Of a DNA stretch of 64,000 nt, positions 16,985-25,639 are shown in pieces (within the stretch, counting starts at the first letter, position 1; each line of letters begins with the position of its first letter). The stretch comes from Bacillus sp. CECT 9360 (GTDB taxonomy: Bacteria > Bacillota > Bacilli > Bacillales > DSM-1321): assembly GCF_918741275.1 (NCBI RefSeq), contig NZ_CAKKNA010000002.1, positions 248,001 to 312,000 on the forward strand. Direction: 5' to 3'. The notes under the pieces were generated by a model, which saw only the letters and a program-made list of their open reading frames with translations, was not told where the DNA came from and made no database searches. A program made the position numbers and the translations under genes.

Positions 16985-17505
16985 AGAAGATTATGATTCT
17001 GGGTTGCCCGGGAGCAGGGAAATCTACTTTGGCAAAAAGATTATCCGGAATTCTGCATATTCCTGCCATCCATCTGGATGCGCACTTTTGGCAGCCAGGC
17101 TGGATTGAGATGCCGAGGGAAAAATGGCAGGCAAAACACGAGGGTCTTATGGCGGGAGATTCATGGATTATGGATGGACATTATAGTACTACGATAGGTA
17201 ACAGGTTTGTAAATGCCGATACGGTCATATATCTTGAGTTTCCGACTATCGTATGTCTGTATAGAATTATTAAGAGGAGATTTCAATACCACGGGGAGAC
17301 TCGACCTGACATGGCTTCCGGATGTCCTGAAAAAATCGATTGGGAGTTTTTTAGCTATGTCGCTACTTTCAATCGGCAAAAGGCACCTATCTTAAAAGAG
17401 AGGATAGCAAGCCTGTCAGGCAAAAAAATTATGGTGTTAAAAAATAGGAGACAGATAGAAGCATTTCTGAAACAGACTAATAGATTTGCCACCAGTAAAG
17501 AGTAA
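16981..17505 (+). CDS. P-loop kinase-like protein (FlaR/topology-modulation family)
   Basis: This 174-residue protein has an adenylate-kinase-like fold. Walker A GCPGAGKSTLAKRLS lies at about residues 8-22, followed by HLDAHFWQPGWIEMP and VIYLEFPTIVCLYRIIKRR. Proteins of this type are often named DNA topology modulation protein FlaR, but a nucleotide or small-molecule kinase activity is the safer inference. The TTG start overlaps the DUF418 stop by 4 bp and has GGGGGA upstream. Coupling suggests the pair is made together; the joint role is unknown. Confidence 0.8.
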   Translation: MKKIMILGCPGAGKSTLAKRLSGILHIPAIHLDAHFWQPGWIEMPREKWQAKHEGLMAGDSWIMDGHYSTTIGNRFVNADTVIYLEFPTIVCLYRIIKRRFQYHGETRPDMASGCPEKIDWEFFSYVATFNRQKAPILKERIASLSGKKIMVLKNRRQIEAFLKQTNRFATSKE

Positions 17506-17565
17506 ATGACACGGCAATACAGAAGTATTTGCTACACAAGTGTACATAAAAGGAGTGAACGAATA

Positions 17566-18462
17566 ATGAAGTTTGCGACAGTCCAGGTCAACGGTGAAAA
17601 TAAAATTGTCATGTCAGACAAAAATGAATCAAAGTTTTTACTTCTTCATGAAGCTGCAAAAAGAATCGGAGACCCATCCCTTTCATTACCTGCAACGCTT
17701 CTGGAATGCATTCAGGAGGGGGAAAGCTTTATCGAAAAAGCCAATAAGCTTTTTCAATCAGCGGACGATGCTTCGTTGTTTATTGCTGAAGCAGATTTCG
17801 AATGGCAAGCGCCGATTCCCCGGCCGGCGAAAAACATTTTCTGTGTCGGCAAAAACTATGCGGAACATGCGATTGAACTTGGAAGCGAAGCGGACATCCC
17901 GCAACATATCATGCTTTTTTCAAAAGCACCGACAACAGTCATTGGGCATAAAACGGCGATCCCGAATCATCAGGGAGTTACGGATGAACTGGATTATGAA
18001 GGCGAGCTTGCCATTGTGATTGGCCAATCCGGCCGGGCCATTAAACAGGAAGAAGCGCTGGATTATGTGTTTGGATATACGATTATCAATGATGTGACAG
18101 CCCGTGACATGCAGGCTAAGCATAAGCAATTCTTGCTTGGTAAAAGTCTGGACGGGTCATGCCCGATGGGTCCCTTTATCGTCCATAAATCAGTGATTGA
18201 TGACCCAAATCATCTTCAAATCGAAACCAAGGTGAATGGTGAAATACGCCAACAGTCCAATACAAAGCAGTTTATTTTCCCTGTGGAAGAAATTATCTCA
18301 GTGATTTCAAAAGGGATGACCCTTGAGCCAGGCGATATCATCGCCACCGGCACACCTGCGGGAGTGGGTAAAGGATTCAATCCACCTAAATTTCTTCAAT
18401 CCGGCGATTCCGTCGAAATCACCGTTGAAAAAATTGGGACGCTCGTTAACAGTATCGAATAG
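17566..18462 (+). CDS. yisK: Fumarylacetoacetate hydrolase family protein YisK
   Basis: This 298-residue protein closely resembles B. subtilis YisK, an FAH-fold enzyme reported to act on oxaloacetate and linked to the Mbl cytoskeleton. Characteristic blocks are IFCVGKNYAEHAIELGSEADIP, the metal-binding ELDYEGELAIVIG, TIINDVTARDMQ, GKSLDGSCPMGPFIV and DIIATGTPAGVGKGF. The start is ATG 17566, with AAGGAG ten bases upstream; an in-frame ATG at 17506 has no ribosome-binding site. The order yisK-yisL-yisN-asnO is as in B. subtilis. Confidence 0.9.
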   Translation: MKFATVQVNGENKIVMSDKNESKFLLLHEAAKRIGDPSLSLPATLLECIQEGESFIEKANKLFQSADDASLFIAEADFEWQAPIPRPAKNIFCVGKNYAEHAIELGSEADIPQHIMLFSKAPTTVIGHKTAIPNHQGVTDELDYEGELAIVIGQSGRAIKQEEALDYVFGYTIINDVTARDMQAKHKQFLLGKSLDGSCPMGPFIVHKSVIDDPNHLQIETKVNGEIRQQSNTKQFIFPVEEIISVISKGMTLEPGDIIATGTPAGVGKGFNPPKFLQSGDSVEITVEKIGTLVNSIE

Positions 18463-18476
18463 AGCGGTTTTAAATT

Positions 18477-18506
18477 TTGTTTTTCCATAATTGTCTATGA
18501 TATGAT
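18477..18506 (+). promoter_or_regulatory. Candidate sigma-A promoter of yisL
   Basis: TTGTTT (18477-18482), an 18 bp spacer and TATGAT (18501-18506) lie 34 bp before the yisL start. Confidence 0.4.
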
Positions 18507-18539
18507 GTAGGAGATTATTGATTTAGGAGGAATTTTAAC

Positions 18540-18893
18540 ATGGAAGGCATGACTCATATTCATATCACGACCTGGGTAGTCGCCCTGATCCTCTTTTTTG
18601 TAGCAGTGTCTATGAATAAGGATGCAAAAGGCTTTAAAATCGTACATATGATTCTGCGCGTTTTTTATGTGTTGATCATTCTTACCGGCTTCGCATTAAT
18701 TGGCAGCCAATTTGGGTATTACGCAATTAAGGCGATTGTAGGTATCATCGTCATTGGAATGATGGAAATGATCCTCGTACGTTCTAAAAAAGGAAAAAGC
18801 ACAGGAGCTTTATGGGCAGTGTTTGTCGTTGCCTTTGCAGCTGTACTATATCTCGGACTATCCTTGCCGCAAGGTTTCCAACCATTTGGTTAA
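18540..18893 (+). CDS. yisL: DUF1516 membrane protein YisL
   Basis: This small integral membrane protein (117 aa) has four predicted membrane helices. The N-terminal THIHITTWVVALILFF, the central GIIVIGMMEMILVRSKKGKSTG and the C-terminal LGLSLPQGFQPFG identify the YisL family. The start at 18540 is nine bases from AGGAGG. Its function is unknown. A strong terminator follows at once, so it ends the yisK-yisL segment. Confidence 0.88.
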   Translation: MEGMTHIHITTWVVALILFFVAVSMNKDAKGFKIVHMILRVFYVLIILTGFALIGSQFGYYAIKAIVGIIVIGMMEMILVRSKKGKSTGALWAVFVVAFAAVLYLGLSLPQGFQPFG

Positions 18894-18897
18894 AAGT

Positions 18898-18930
18898 AAA
18901 GCACCGTCAAAATTTGACGGTGCTTTATTT
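18898..18930 (+). terminator. Terminator of yisL
   Basis: AAAGCACCGTCAAA and TTTGACGGTGCTTT form a long perfect stem, followed by ATTT. The symmetric arms could act in both directions. Confidence 0.9.
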
Positions 18931-18936
18931 AATGAG

Positions 18937-19195
18937 TTTCGTAGCGGGAAATTCGTTTTTGTAGTGAGTTTCCAGCAGAAAGTAGCCGGTTTGATGAGTT
19001 TTGTAGCGAGATTTTCAATTTTGTAGCCAGTTCTAAATTTCATAGCGGGAAATTCGTTTTTGTAGCGAGTTTCCAGCAGAAAGTAGCCGGTTTGATGAGT
19101 TTTGTAGCGAGAATTTTAATTTTGTAGCCAGATCTAGATTTCGTAGCGAAAATTTCATTTTTGTAGCGGGTTTTCACGAGAAAGTAGCTGTTTAG
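18937..19195 (-). repeat. Periodic array D: 13 GTAGC cores, 101 bp higher-order unit
   Basis: Core GTAGCG/GTAGCC, usually after TTTT (CGCTACAAAA on the other strand), begins at 18941, 18961, 18982, 19003, 19023, 19042, 19062, 19083, 19104, 19124, 19143, 19163 and 19184. Spacings run 20-21-21-20-19 and repeat, so sequence recurs every 101 bp (18941, 19042, 19143). It lies between convergent yisL and yisN, beyond the yisL terminator. I see no open frame worth calling. Confidence 0.92.
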
Positions 19196-19239
19196 AGGGA
19201 GCTGCATCAAAATCAAAATCAGCTGCTAAAATGCGCTAC

Positions 19240-19812
19240 TCAAGAGGGCTGTGAATTCAGTTTTTCAATCACAATTCGCTTACCCGTGTTCAGGGTGAAC
19301 TCAAAGCGGTCATGCTCATTTTCCGAATAGCAAAAGTGATGCTGGACGGAACAAAGCAGGAGGCCATTATCGAAAACAAAGAAGTTGACGCCGGATTGGG
19401 TCGCGGCTTCCCTCAGGAAGGTGAGCTGGTTATAGCTGTATATGCAGTCATATACGGAGAAATCGAGTGAATTCAAGGTGGTAACAAACTGAAAGAAAGA
19501 ATCATCATTCAGTTCGTCGAGCAACCTTTCAAATGAATAAATAAGTTGTTTTCGGATGCGAATCTGTTCGCCATTCTGTAATTGAATCAGCTGATTGTTA
19601 TGTTTAACGGCACCATTTTCCTCGATGCAGCCTTTGCGCCAGCGGTTTCCTCTAAATACCTCGATATCATGCTCTACATAATCCTCAAAGGAAGAGGCCT
19701 CATCGGTTTCATTATCAAAGAATATCCATTGGTGATTAATGTATTCCACCGTTCCTTCTGAAAATGCCCTGGTTTGGCGGTTGAAAAGTTTATCTCTATG
19801 CTGCTGACTCAT
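19240..19812 (-). CDS. yisN: DUF2777 protein YisN
   Basis: This 190-residue soluble protein of unknown function matches the YisN family by sequence features and position between yisL and asnO. It is rich in aromatic and acidic residues, with repeated short beta-like segments (TVEYINHQWIFFDNETDEASSF, AVKHNNQLIQLQNGEQIRIRKQ). There is no signal peptide or membrane segment. The start ATG follows GGAGGG. It is divergent from asnO and convergent with yisL. No terminator is obvious at its 3' end; array D lies beyond the stop. Confidence 0.75.
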   Translation of the reverse strand: MSQQHRDKLFNRQTRAFSEGTVEYINHQWIFFDNETDEASSFEDYVEHDIEVFRGNRWRKGCIEENGAVKHNNQLIQLQNGEQIRIRKQLIYSFERLLDELNDDSFFQFVTTLNSLDFSVYDCIYSYNQLTFLREAATQSGVNFFVFDNGLLLCSVQHHFCYSENEHDRFEFTLNTGKRIVIEKLNSQPS

Positions 19813-20023
19813 ATATTAGACCCTCCAAAAAGTGGTATACCTCACCTTCTTCTTTGACAATTTCCAAGGAAAATATAACTCCTTCATTTTATTAGCGGGA
19901 CAATTAACCATCTTTTTTTTTCTGCATAGGCTAATTTATACAAAAAGCTGCTTTGCTCATCTTTTCTTAAACGAGTGAGTACTGATGAATTTTTATTATC
20001 GGGTTCAGAAAGGATGATAACGT

Positions 20024-21877
20024 ATGTGTGGGATTACGGGATGGGTCGATTTCCGGAAAAATGTTGGCAGAGAAATAGAAGTAGTGGAAAAAATGACGGA
20101 AACACTGGCGAAACGCGGTCCCGATCAATCAAATGTATGGGCCGACACTCATGTGGCTTTTGGTCACAAGCGTCTGACTGTCGTCGATCCTGAGGGCGGC
20201 AGCCAGCCAATGCTGAAGGAAGATCACGACCGCGAGTTCATACTGTGTTATAATGGCGAACTTTACAACACGGAAGATATCCGAAAAGAACTATTATTAA
20301 AAGGATATTCCTTTAAAGGCCATAGTGATACAGAAGTTTTGTTAACTTCTTACATCGAATGGAAAGAAAAGTGTGTGGATTTTTTTAATGGGATTTTTGC
20401 TTTTGCGATTTGGGATGCAAAAGAGCAGAAACTGTTCATGGCAAGAGACAGATTGGGCGTCAAACCGTTATTTTATAAGGAGCATGAAGGGGGCTTTCTT
20501 TTTGGATCAGAAATGAAAGCAATTTTAGCCCATCGGGACGTAAAGACAGAAATTAGCGGGGATGGGCTTGCTGAGATTTTTGGCTTAGGGCCGTCCCGCA
20601 CTCCGGGGTCAGGGGTTTTCCGCGGGATTCAAGAATTGCGTCCCGCCCATGCTTTAACCCTATCGGCGACGCAAGGATTACGAATATGGCGCTACTGGAA
20701 TGTTAAAAGTGAAGAGCATACCGACACGTTGGAGGAAACGGCAGAAAAAGTTCGTTTTCTGGTCAATGATGCAGTCACCAGACAGCTTGTTTCGGATGTA
20801 CCGCTCTGTACATTTTTATCAGGTGGAGTGGATTCGAGCGCGATCACGGCGATTGCCGCAAAAAGCTATAAGGAGGCAGGTCAAGGCAGGCTTCATACGT
20901 ATTCGATTGATTATCAAGACAACGATTTGTTCTTTCAGGAGAATGATTTTCAGCCGAATTCTGATGGACCGTGGATAAAGATGATGTCTGATGGCTTTCA
21001 TACCGTCCATCATAGTTCGATTATTTCACAGGAAGTTCTTGGCGATTATTTAACTGAAGCGGTTCACGTAAGAGACTTGCCGGGAATGGCGGATATCGAT
21101 TCCTCGCTGCTCTGGTTTTGCAAGGAAATCAAACGCGATTTCACGGTAGGCTTGTCAGGCGAATGCGCTGATGAAATATTTGGAGGCTATCCATGGTTCC
21201 ACAGAAAAGATGATCTAAGCAGGAAAGGGTTTCCGTGGATGCGTTCGACAGAAGCTAGGGTGTCCCTTTTGAAGAAGGGCTGGCAGGACAAATTAAAACT
21301 GGAAGAATACGTGCAGGATAAATACGCCCAGACCGTGGCGGAAACACCGAGGCTCGAAGGGGAAACATCTGAAGCGGCAAACCGCAGGGAGTTATTTTAT
21401 TTAAATATCCTTTGGTTTATGACAACGCTCTTGGACAGAAAAGACCGGATGAGTATGGGGGCGAGTCTTGAGGTGAGGGTCCCATTTGCCGATCACCGTC
21501 TTGTTGAATATGTCTGGAATATTCCATGGGAAATGAAGATGATTGGGAACATGGAAAAGGGGATTCTTCGAAAAGCCTTGGAGGGTATTTTGCCTCAGGA
21601 GGTGCTTTACCGGAAGAAGAGCCCATACCCAAAAACGCATAACCCGGCCTATACAGATAAAGTCCAATCCTGGCTGAAGGAAATCCTCACTGATCGCAAT
21701 TCTGCGCTTCATGAGTTTTTTGAAAAAGAAAAGCTGCGCGATATCATCGAATCAAAAGGGGAATCCTTCGACATCCCATGGTTCGGTCAGCTCATGTCAG
21801 GGCCTCAGCTCCTTGCCCACCTGGGACAAATTCATGTTTGGTTTAAAGACTATGACATTCAAATTATCGAATCATAG
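20024..21877 (+). CDS. asnO: Glutamine-hydrolysing asparagine synthetase AsnO
   Basis: AsnO converts aspartate, ATP and glutamine to asparagine. In B. subtilis it is the synthetase needed for normal sporulation. The 617 residues begin with the N-terminal nucleophile Cys2 (MCGITGW), followed by the class II glutaminase domain and the synthetase domain with PP-loop LSGGVDSSAI and the GLSGECADEIFGGY and KDRMSMGASLEVRVPFAD motifs. All catalytic elements are intact. The start must be 20024 so that Cys2 is exposed. It is in the canonical place between yisN and yisQ. Confidence 0.95.
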   Translation: MCGITGWVDFRKNVGREIEVVEKMTETLAKRGPDQSNVWADTHVAFGHKRLTVVDPEGGSQPMLKEDHDREFILCYNGELYNTEDIRKELLLKGYSFKGHSDTEVLLTSYIEWKEKCVDFFNGIFAFAIWDAKEQKLFMARDRLGVKPLFYKEHEGGFLFGSEMKAILAHRDVKTEISGDGLAEIFGLGPSRTPGSGVFRGIQELRPAHALTLSATQGLRIWRYWNVKSEEHTDTLEETAEKVRFLVNDAVTRQLVSDVPLCTFLSGGVDSSAITAIAAKSYKEAGQGRLHTYSIDYQDNDLFFQENDFQPNSDGPWIKMMSDGFHTVHHSSIISQEVLGDYLTEAVHVRDLPGMADIDSSLLWFCKEIKRDFTVGLSGECADEIFGGYPWFHRKDDLSRKGFPWMRSTEARVSLLKKGWQDKLKLEEYVQDKYAQTVAETPRLEGETSEAANRRELFYLNILWFMTTLLDRKDRMSMGASLEVRVPFADHRLVEYVWNIPWEMKMIGNMEKGILRKALEGILPQEVLYRKKSPYPKTHNPAYTDKVQSWLKEILTDRNSALHEFFEKEKLRDIIESKGESFDIPWFGQLMSGPQLLAHLGQIHVWFKDYDIQIIES

Positions 21878-21879
21878 TA

Positions 21880-21906
21880 AACAGGGACTGGCGGACAGTC
21901 CCTGTT
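21880..21906. terminator. Bidirectional hairpin between asnO and yisQ
   Basis: AACAGGGACTG and CAGTCCCTGTT form a perfect 11 bp stem around GCGGA between two convergent genes, overlapping the yisQ stop. T-runs are short on both sides, so termination efficiency is uncertain. Confidence 0.65.
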
Positions 21907-23269
21907 ATTCGTTTATTTTAGCTTCTGAAGGGACTATAAAACTCTTTTTCATCCAGACTTTAGATTTCCATCTCCACAGCATCAATAAGCCTCGTAACCA
22001 TTCGTCGGCAGCAAAAGCGATCCAAATTCCGATCAGTCCAAGGCCAAGTTTGATTCCGAGCAAATAGGCAAGTGTGACGCTCACACCCCACATCGATAAG
22101 ATTCCGACATAAACAGGGAATTTGACATCGCCGGCAGCTCGCAATGAATTAATAATCACCAAGTTAAAAGAGCGGCCGGGCTCAAGAATGATCGTCAGCA
22201 AGATTAAGATACTTCCCGTCGCTATGATGCTTTGATTACTGGTGAAAATGGATAACAATGGTTTGGAGAATAGAGAGAATATTAGCGCAAACAAAGTAGA
22301 TAGGATCATGGCCAGCCTAAGACTTCTCAGGCAGCGATGATAGGCTTCTTCGTATTTCTTTCCTCCAATCATGCGGCCAATCAAGATTTCTGTCCCTTGG
22401 GCGATGGCAACAGCAAACAGATAGATGAACATCATCAGATTTTGGGCGTATACCTTGGTTGTCAACGCATTGGTACCCATGATGGTAACGAAATAGGTGA
22501 TGACCATTTGAGACCCATTATAGGAAAGATGCTCTCCCGCGGAGGGCAGGCCAATAGCAAGAAGATTTTTCATATGACGGGAAGGCAGAGAAAAAATTTT
22601 TTTAAATGGCAAGCCTTCTGGGACACGTTTTACCAGCAAAAATAGAATGACAGCAAACCCGATGAACCGGCTAACTGCCGTAGATATCGCAACCCCCTCA
22701 ACGCCTAAGATTGGAAGGCCAAAAGGACCATAAATGAATATGTAGTTTCCGATAATGTTTAAGATGTTCATTCCTAAGGTTACAAACATGGCGTCCCTTG
22801 TGAACCCATAGCTTCTGATTATCGAGCCTGCGGTCATGATCAAGGCCTGGATAAACAAAAAACCTCCGACGATACGTAAATAGGCATCTGCTTCATCCAA
22901 TAGTTCAACCGGCAAATCCATCAGCTGGAGCAGTGGCTTGCTGAAAATGACTAGAATAACACTTAAAAGCAAACCGAAAATGAGGTTGGCTGCCAGGGAA
23001 ACGACGGAGACAGCGCTTGCTTCATCTTCCCTGTTTGCCCCTAGACTTTGCGCTACGAGAACGGAAGAACCAATGGCAACAAAACCGAACATGACGATGA
23101 TAAGCGACAGAATTTGATTGGCGACACCCACAGCGGCAACGGATTGATCGGAATATTGGCTCAGCATGAGTGTATCCGCGTTGCCCATCAGCATATGGAG
23201 GGAAATCTCAATGAAAATCGGCCAAGTAAGGGCGAAAAGAGTCAATTTGTTTTTTGGTTTATCCATCAT
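21905..23269 (-). CDS. yisQ: MATE family efflux transporter YisQ
   Basis: This cation-coupled multidrug/metabolite exporter has about 455 residues and twelve hydrophobic segments. The MATE-specific N-terminal region (LTWPIFIEISLHMLMGNADTLMLSQYSD, then AAVGVANQIL) and its pseudo-repeat in the C-terminal half are present. The first Met at 23311 has no ribosome-binding site; GGGGTG precedes the ATG pair at 23269/23266, which fits the family N-terminus. A 14 bp inverted repeat lies 36 bp upstream. It is convergent with asnO, as in B. subtilis. The substrate is unknown. Confidence 0.88.
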   Translation of the reverse strand: MMDKPKNKLTLFALTWPIFIEISLHMLMGNADTLMLSQYSDQSVAAVGVANQILSLIIVMFGFVAIGSSVLVAQSLGANREDEASAVSVVSLAANLIFGLLLSVILVIFSKPLLQLMDLPVELLDEADAYLRIVGGFLFIQALIMTAGSIIRSYGFTRDAMFVTLGMNILNIIGNYIFIYGPFGLPILGVEGVAISTAVSRFIGFAVILFLLVKRVPEGLPFKKIFSLPSRHMKNLLAIGLPSAGEHLSYNGSQMVITYFVTIMGTNALTTKVYAQNLMMFIYLFAVAIAQGTEILIGRMIGGKKYEEAYHRCLRSLRLAMILSTLFALIFSLFSKPLLSIFTSNQSIIATGSILILLTIILEPGRSFNLVIINSLRAAGDVKFPVYVGILSMWGVSVTLAYLLGIKLGLGLIGIWIAFAADEWLRGLLMLWRWKSKVWMKKSFIVPSEAKINE

Positions 23270-23304
23270 GTCACACATCACCCCATTGTCATTCTGTTGG
23301 CCGA

Positions 23305-23337
23305 AAAACATAATCTTAGATATTAAGATTATGTTTT
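23305..23337 (-). promoter_or_regulatory. 14 bp perfect inverted repeat in the yisQ leader
   Basis: AAAACATAATCTTA (23305-23318) and TAAGATTATGTTTT (23324-23337) are perfect complements around GATAT. Such symmetric AT-rich sites are typical operators for MarR/PadR-type repressors of efflux pumps. On the minus strand the hairpin is followed by TTTTT, so it could instead act as a leader attenuator. Confidence 0.5.
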
Positions 23338-23505
23338 CCTCTGTACATTATACAACTACATAGTTATTAGTAAATCGCAATCATTTATGCCAGAAAAATT
23401 CTTTGAATTGTCACAAGTCCGTGGGAAATTCATTTTTTCGTTTGACGGTCAGGTGACAAAAGGCTAATCTTAAAGGCGTAGATAAGTATAGTAGGAGGAG
23501 CGGAC

Positions 23506-25041
23506 ATGCGAAAAAGAGTGCTGTCACTCGTTTTGGTTCCGTTTCTTCTTTTTTACGCCCTTCCCGTAGGAGCTGTTGAAAAAGAAGAACGCAAGTGGCA
23601 AGACGAGGTCATTTATTTTTTAATGATTGACCGGTTTAGCGATGGAAATCCAAGCAATGCTGAGGATGTTGACGTTAACGACCCGGATACATATAACGGT
23701 GGTGATTTCAAAGGAATTGCTGAACGGCTGGATTACCTGAAGGATATGGGGTATACGGCCATCTCGCTTACGCCAGTATTTGATAATGAAGACAGGGGCT
23801 ATCATGGTTACTGGATAAACGATTATTATCAGACTGACGAGCATTTTGGAACAATCGAAGATTTTAAGAAGCTCGTAAAAGAAGCTCATAAGCGGGATAT
23901 GAAAGTTATGACGGAGTTTGTTGTCAATCATGTAGGCCCAAATCATCCATGGTTGAGTGACCCTGAAAAAGAAGATTGGTTTCATGAAAAAAGGGACGTG
24001 ACAAACCCTGACGACCCAGAGGATATCGAGACTGCGTGGATCGATGGTTTACCGGACCTGAACCAGAATAACCCGGAAGTCAGGAGCTATTTGCTGGATG
24101 CAGCAAAATGGTGGATGACAGAAACAGGGGTTGATGGCTACACCCTTGATGGGATGAACTATGTGCCAAAGGACTTTTGGAGTGACTTTTCAAAAGCAGT
24201 AAAATCCGAGAAAGAGGATTTTTATTTGTTGGGTGAAGTGTTGCATAATGATGCGGAAATAATCTCTGGTTATAAAAATACAGGCATAGACGGATTCCTA
24301 GATTTTCCGTTAAATGAGAATTTAAGGACTGCTTTCACGGAACCGGACCAAAGTCTCGACGGACTATTTTCCATTTATAATAGAAACGAATCATTATTTG
24401 ATAAACCCGAACTGATGAGTAACTTCATGGACAATCATCAGATGGCCCGTTTCACGAACGACGCTGTTTTAAAGAAACAGCAGCCTGGAACGCGCTGGAA
24501 AATGGCGCTGTCCTACTTGTATACAGTTCCGGGAATACCGATCGTTTATTACGGCTCAGAAATTGCGATGAACGGTGATAAGGTGCCGGGAAATCGCCAG
24601 TTAATGGCATTCAAGGCGGAGAAAGAGTTAATCGATTACATTACCAAGCTGGGAGAACTCAGACAGCAGCTTCCGTCCTTAACAAGAGGAGATTTTGAAC
24701 TTTTTTATGAAAAAGCGGGCATGGCCGTTTTTAAGCGAACTTACAAGGATGAAACAGTCGTTGTGGCCATAAACAATACCTCTAAATCACAGACGGTCAC
24801 CCTTAATGAAGGGGTTTTAGCAAAGAATCAGGAATTGAGGGGCTTGCTTGAGAATGATCTTGTCCGGAGCAAAGGAGACAGTTATACCATCATTCTTGAC
24901 CGCGAAAAGACAGAAGTGTATGCCCTTGCTGATAAATCAGGTTTGAATATTCCATATATCATAATTATGGGAGTCGTGTATGCTGCATTTATTGCATTCA
25001 TCATCCTGGTATGGAAAAGGTCAAAACGCAGGAAAACATAA
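23506..25041 (+). CDS. Membrane-anchored alpha-amylase family (GH13) protein with altered catalytic motifs
   Basis: This exported 511-residue GH13 protein has a signal peptide (1-23, cut near VGA-VE), a (beta/alpha)8 domain (about 30-390), a C-terminal beta domain, and a C-terminal membrane helix (about 484-504) followed by KRSKRRK. It should therefore stay tethered outside the cell. The usual conserved regions are recognisable, but region I reads EFVVNH (137-142; Asp usual first) and region II reads GYTLDGMNYV, with Thr213 where GH13 has an invariant Arg, though Asp215 is kept. Region III keeps Glu244 (LLGEVL), while region IV reads MDNHQ, with Gln312 replacing the third catalytic Asp. The fold is clear, but hydrolytic activity is doubtful. 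The ATG follows GGAGGAG. Confidence 0.85.
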   Translation: MRKRVLSLVLVPFLLFYALPVGAVEKEERKWQDEVIYFLMIDRFSDGNPSNAEDVDVNDPDTYNGGDFKGIAERLDYLKDMGYTAISLTPVFDNEDRGYHGYWINDYYQTDEHFGTIEDFKKLVKEAHKRDMKVMTEFVVNHVGPNHPWLSDPEKEDWFHEKRDVTNPDDPEDIETAWIDGLPDLNQNNPEVRSYLLDAAKWWMTETGVDGYTLDGMNYVPKDFWSDFSKAVKSEKEDFYLLGEVLHNDAEIISGYKNTGIDGFLDFPLNENLRTAFTEPDQSLDGLFSIYNRNESLFDKPELMSNFMDNHQMARFTNDAVLKKQQPGTRWKMALSYLYTVPGIPIVYYGSEIAMNGDKVPGNRQLMAFKAEKELIDYITKLGELRQQLPSLTRGDFELFYEKAGMAVFKRTYKDETVVVAINNTSKSQTVTLNEGVLAKNQELRGLLENDLVRSKGDSYTIILDREKTEVYALADKSGLNIPYIIIMGVVYAAFIAFIILVWKRSKRRKT

Positions 25042-25067
25042 AGGGAGCCCTCGGGCCCTGGGTGATA

Positions 25068-25113
25068 GATAAGAAAGCGAAGAAAATGTGAAATCTTTCT
25101 TCGCTTTCTTATC
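25068..25113. terminator. Bidirectional terminator between the GH13 and VOC genes
   Basis: An 18 bp perfect stem (25068-25085 with 25096-25113) around a 10-base loop ends both convergent genes. It overlaps the VOC gene stop codon. Confidence 0.88.
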
Positions 25114-25510
25114 ATTGGTCTTTGGATAGATTAAGCTCCCAGGTAACGCCGTACTTATCCGTCACAACCCCATATCTTGAATTCCAGAACGTATCTTGGA
25201 GTTCCATTTTCACTTGACCTGCACGAGTTAATTCCTGATAAATCTTGTTGATTTCTTCTTCCGTTTCCAAGTCGAGCATTAGCCATATATTTGTTCCGTT
25301 TGTTAATGGACGAAATACATCTGCAAAATAAATGATACAAGACGAATTGATATGTAATTCCGCGTGAATGTATTTACCTTCGTGGCCATTGAAACCTTCG
25401 ATTCCGTCTGCCAATTGGGTGTTTATGATCTCTCCGCCAAATACTTGTTGATAGTAGTCCAAAGCATCCTTGCAATTTTCCAGATAAATGTGAGGTAACA
25501 ATCTTTTCAT
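25112..25510 (-). CDS. VOC family protein (PhnB/glyoxalase-like)
   Basis: This 132-residue vicinal-oxygen-chelate protein of the PhnB-like branch starts KRLLPHIYLENCKDALDYYQQVFGGE and ends DKYGVTWELNL, the usual family ends. It has paired beta-alpha-beta-beta-beta modules. The family includes glyoxalases, dioxygenases and resistance proteins. PhnB-like members often lack a proven activity, so no substrate is assigned. It starts at ATG 25510. The gene is isolated: convergent with the GH13 gene and downstream of an SDR gene with its own terminator. Confidence 0.78.
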   Translation of the reverse strand: MKRLLPHIYLENCKDALDYYQQVFGGEIINTQLADGIEGFNGHEGKYIHAELHINSSCIIYFADVFRPLTNGTNIWLMLDLETEEEINKIYQELTRAGQVKMELQDTFWNSRYGVVTDKYGVTWELNLSKDQ

Positions 25511-25639
25511 CGTTTTAACCTGCCTTTGTTTTTAGTTTTCTCAAGAATATCTTTCTATATTATTATCCAAATTACCTGCCTATTAAAAAAGCGTCAACAA
25601 AATTGTGGAAATTTCTGGATAGATGAGACGCTTTTAGTA

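Noticed and set aside
16902-17108. Plus-strand 68-codon frame overlapping the DUF418/P-loop junction
   Set aside because: It is out of frame with two well-supported genes whose own coupling (TTGA overlap) explains the junction.
21711-22067. Plus-strand 118-codon frame across the asnO/yisQ ends
   Set aside because: It overlaps asnO out of frame and is antisense to yisQ; both host genes are complete without it.
24882-25115. Minus-strand 77-codon frame at the GH13 3' end
   Set aside because: It is antisense to the GH13 membrane anchor and crosses the bidirectional terminator; no Shine-Dalgarno.
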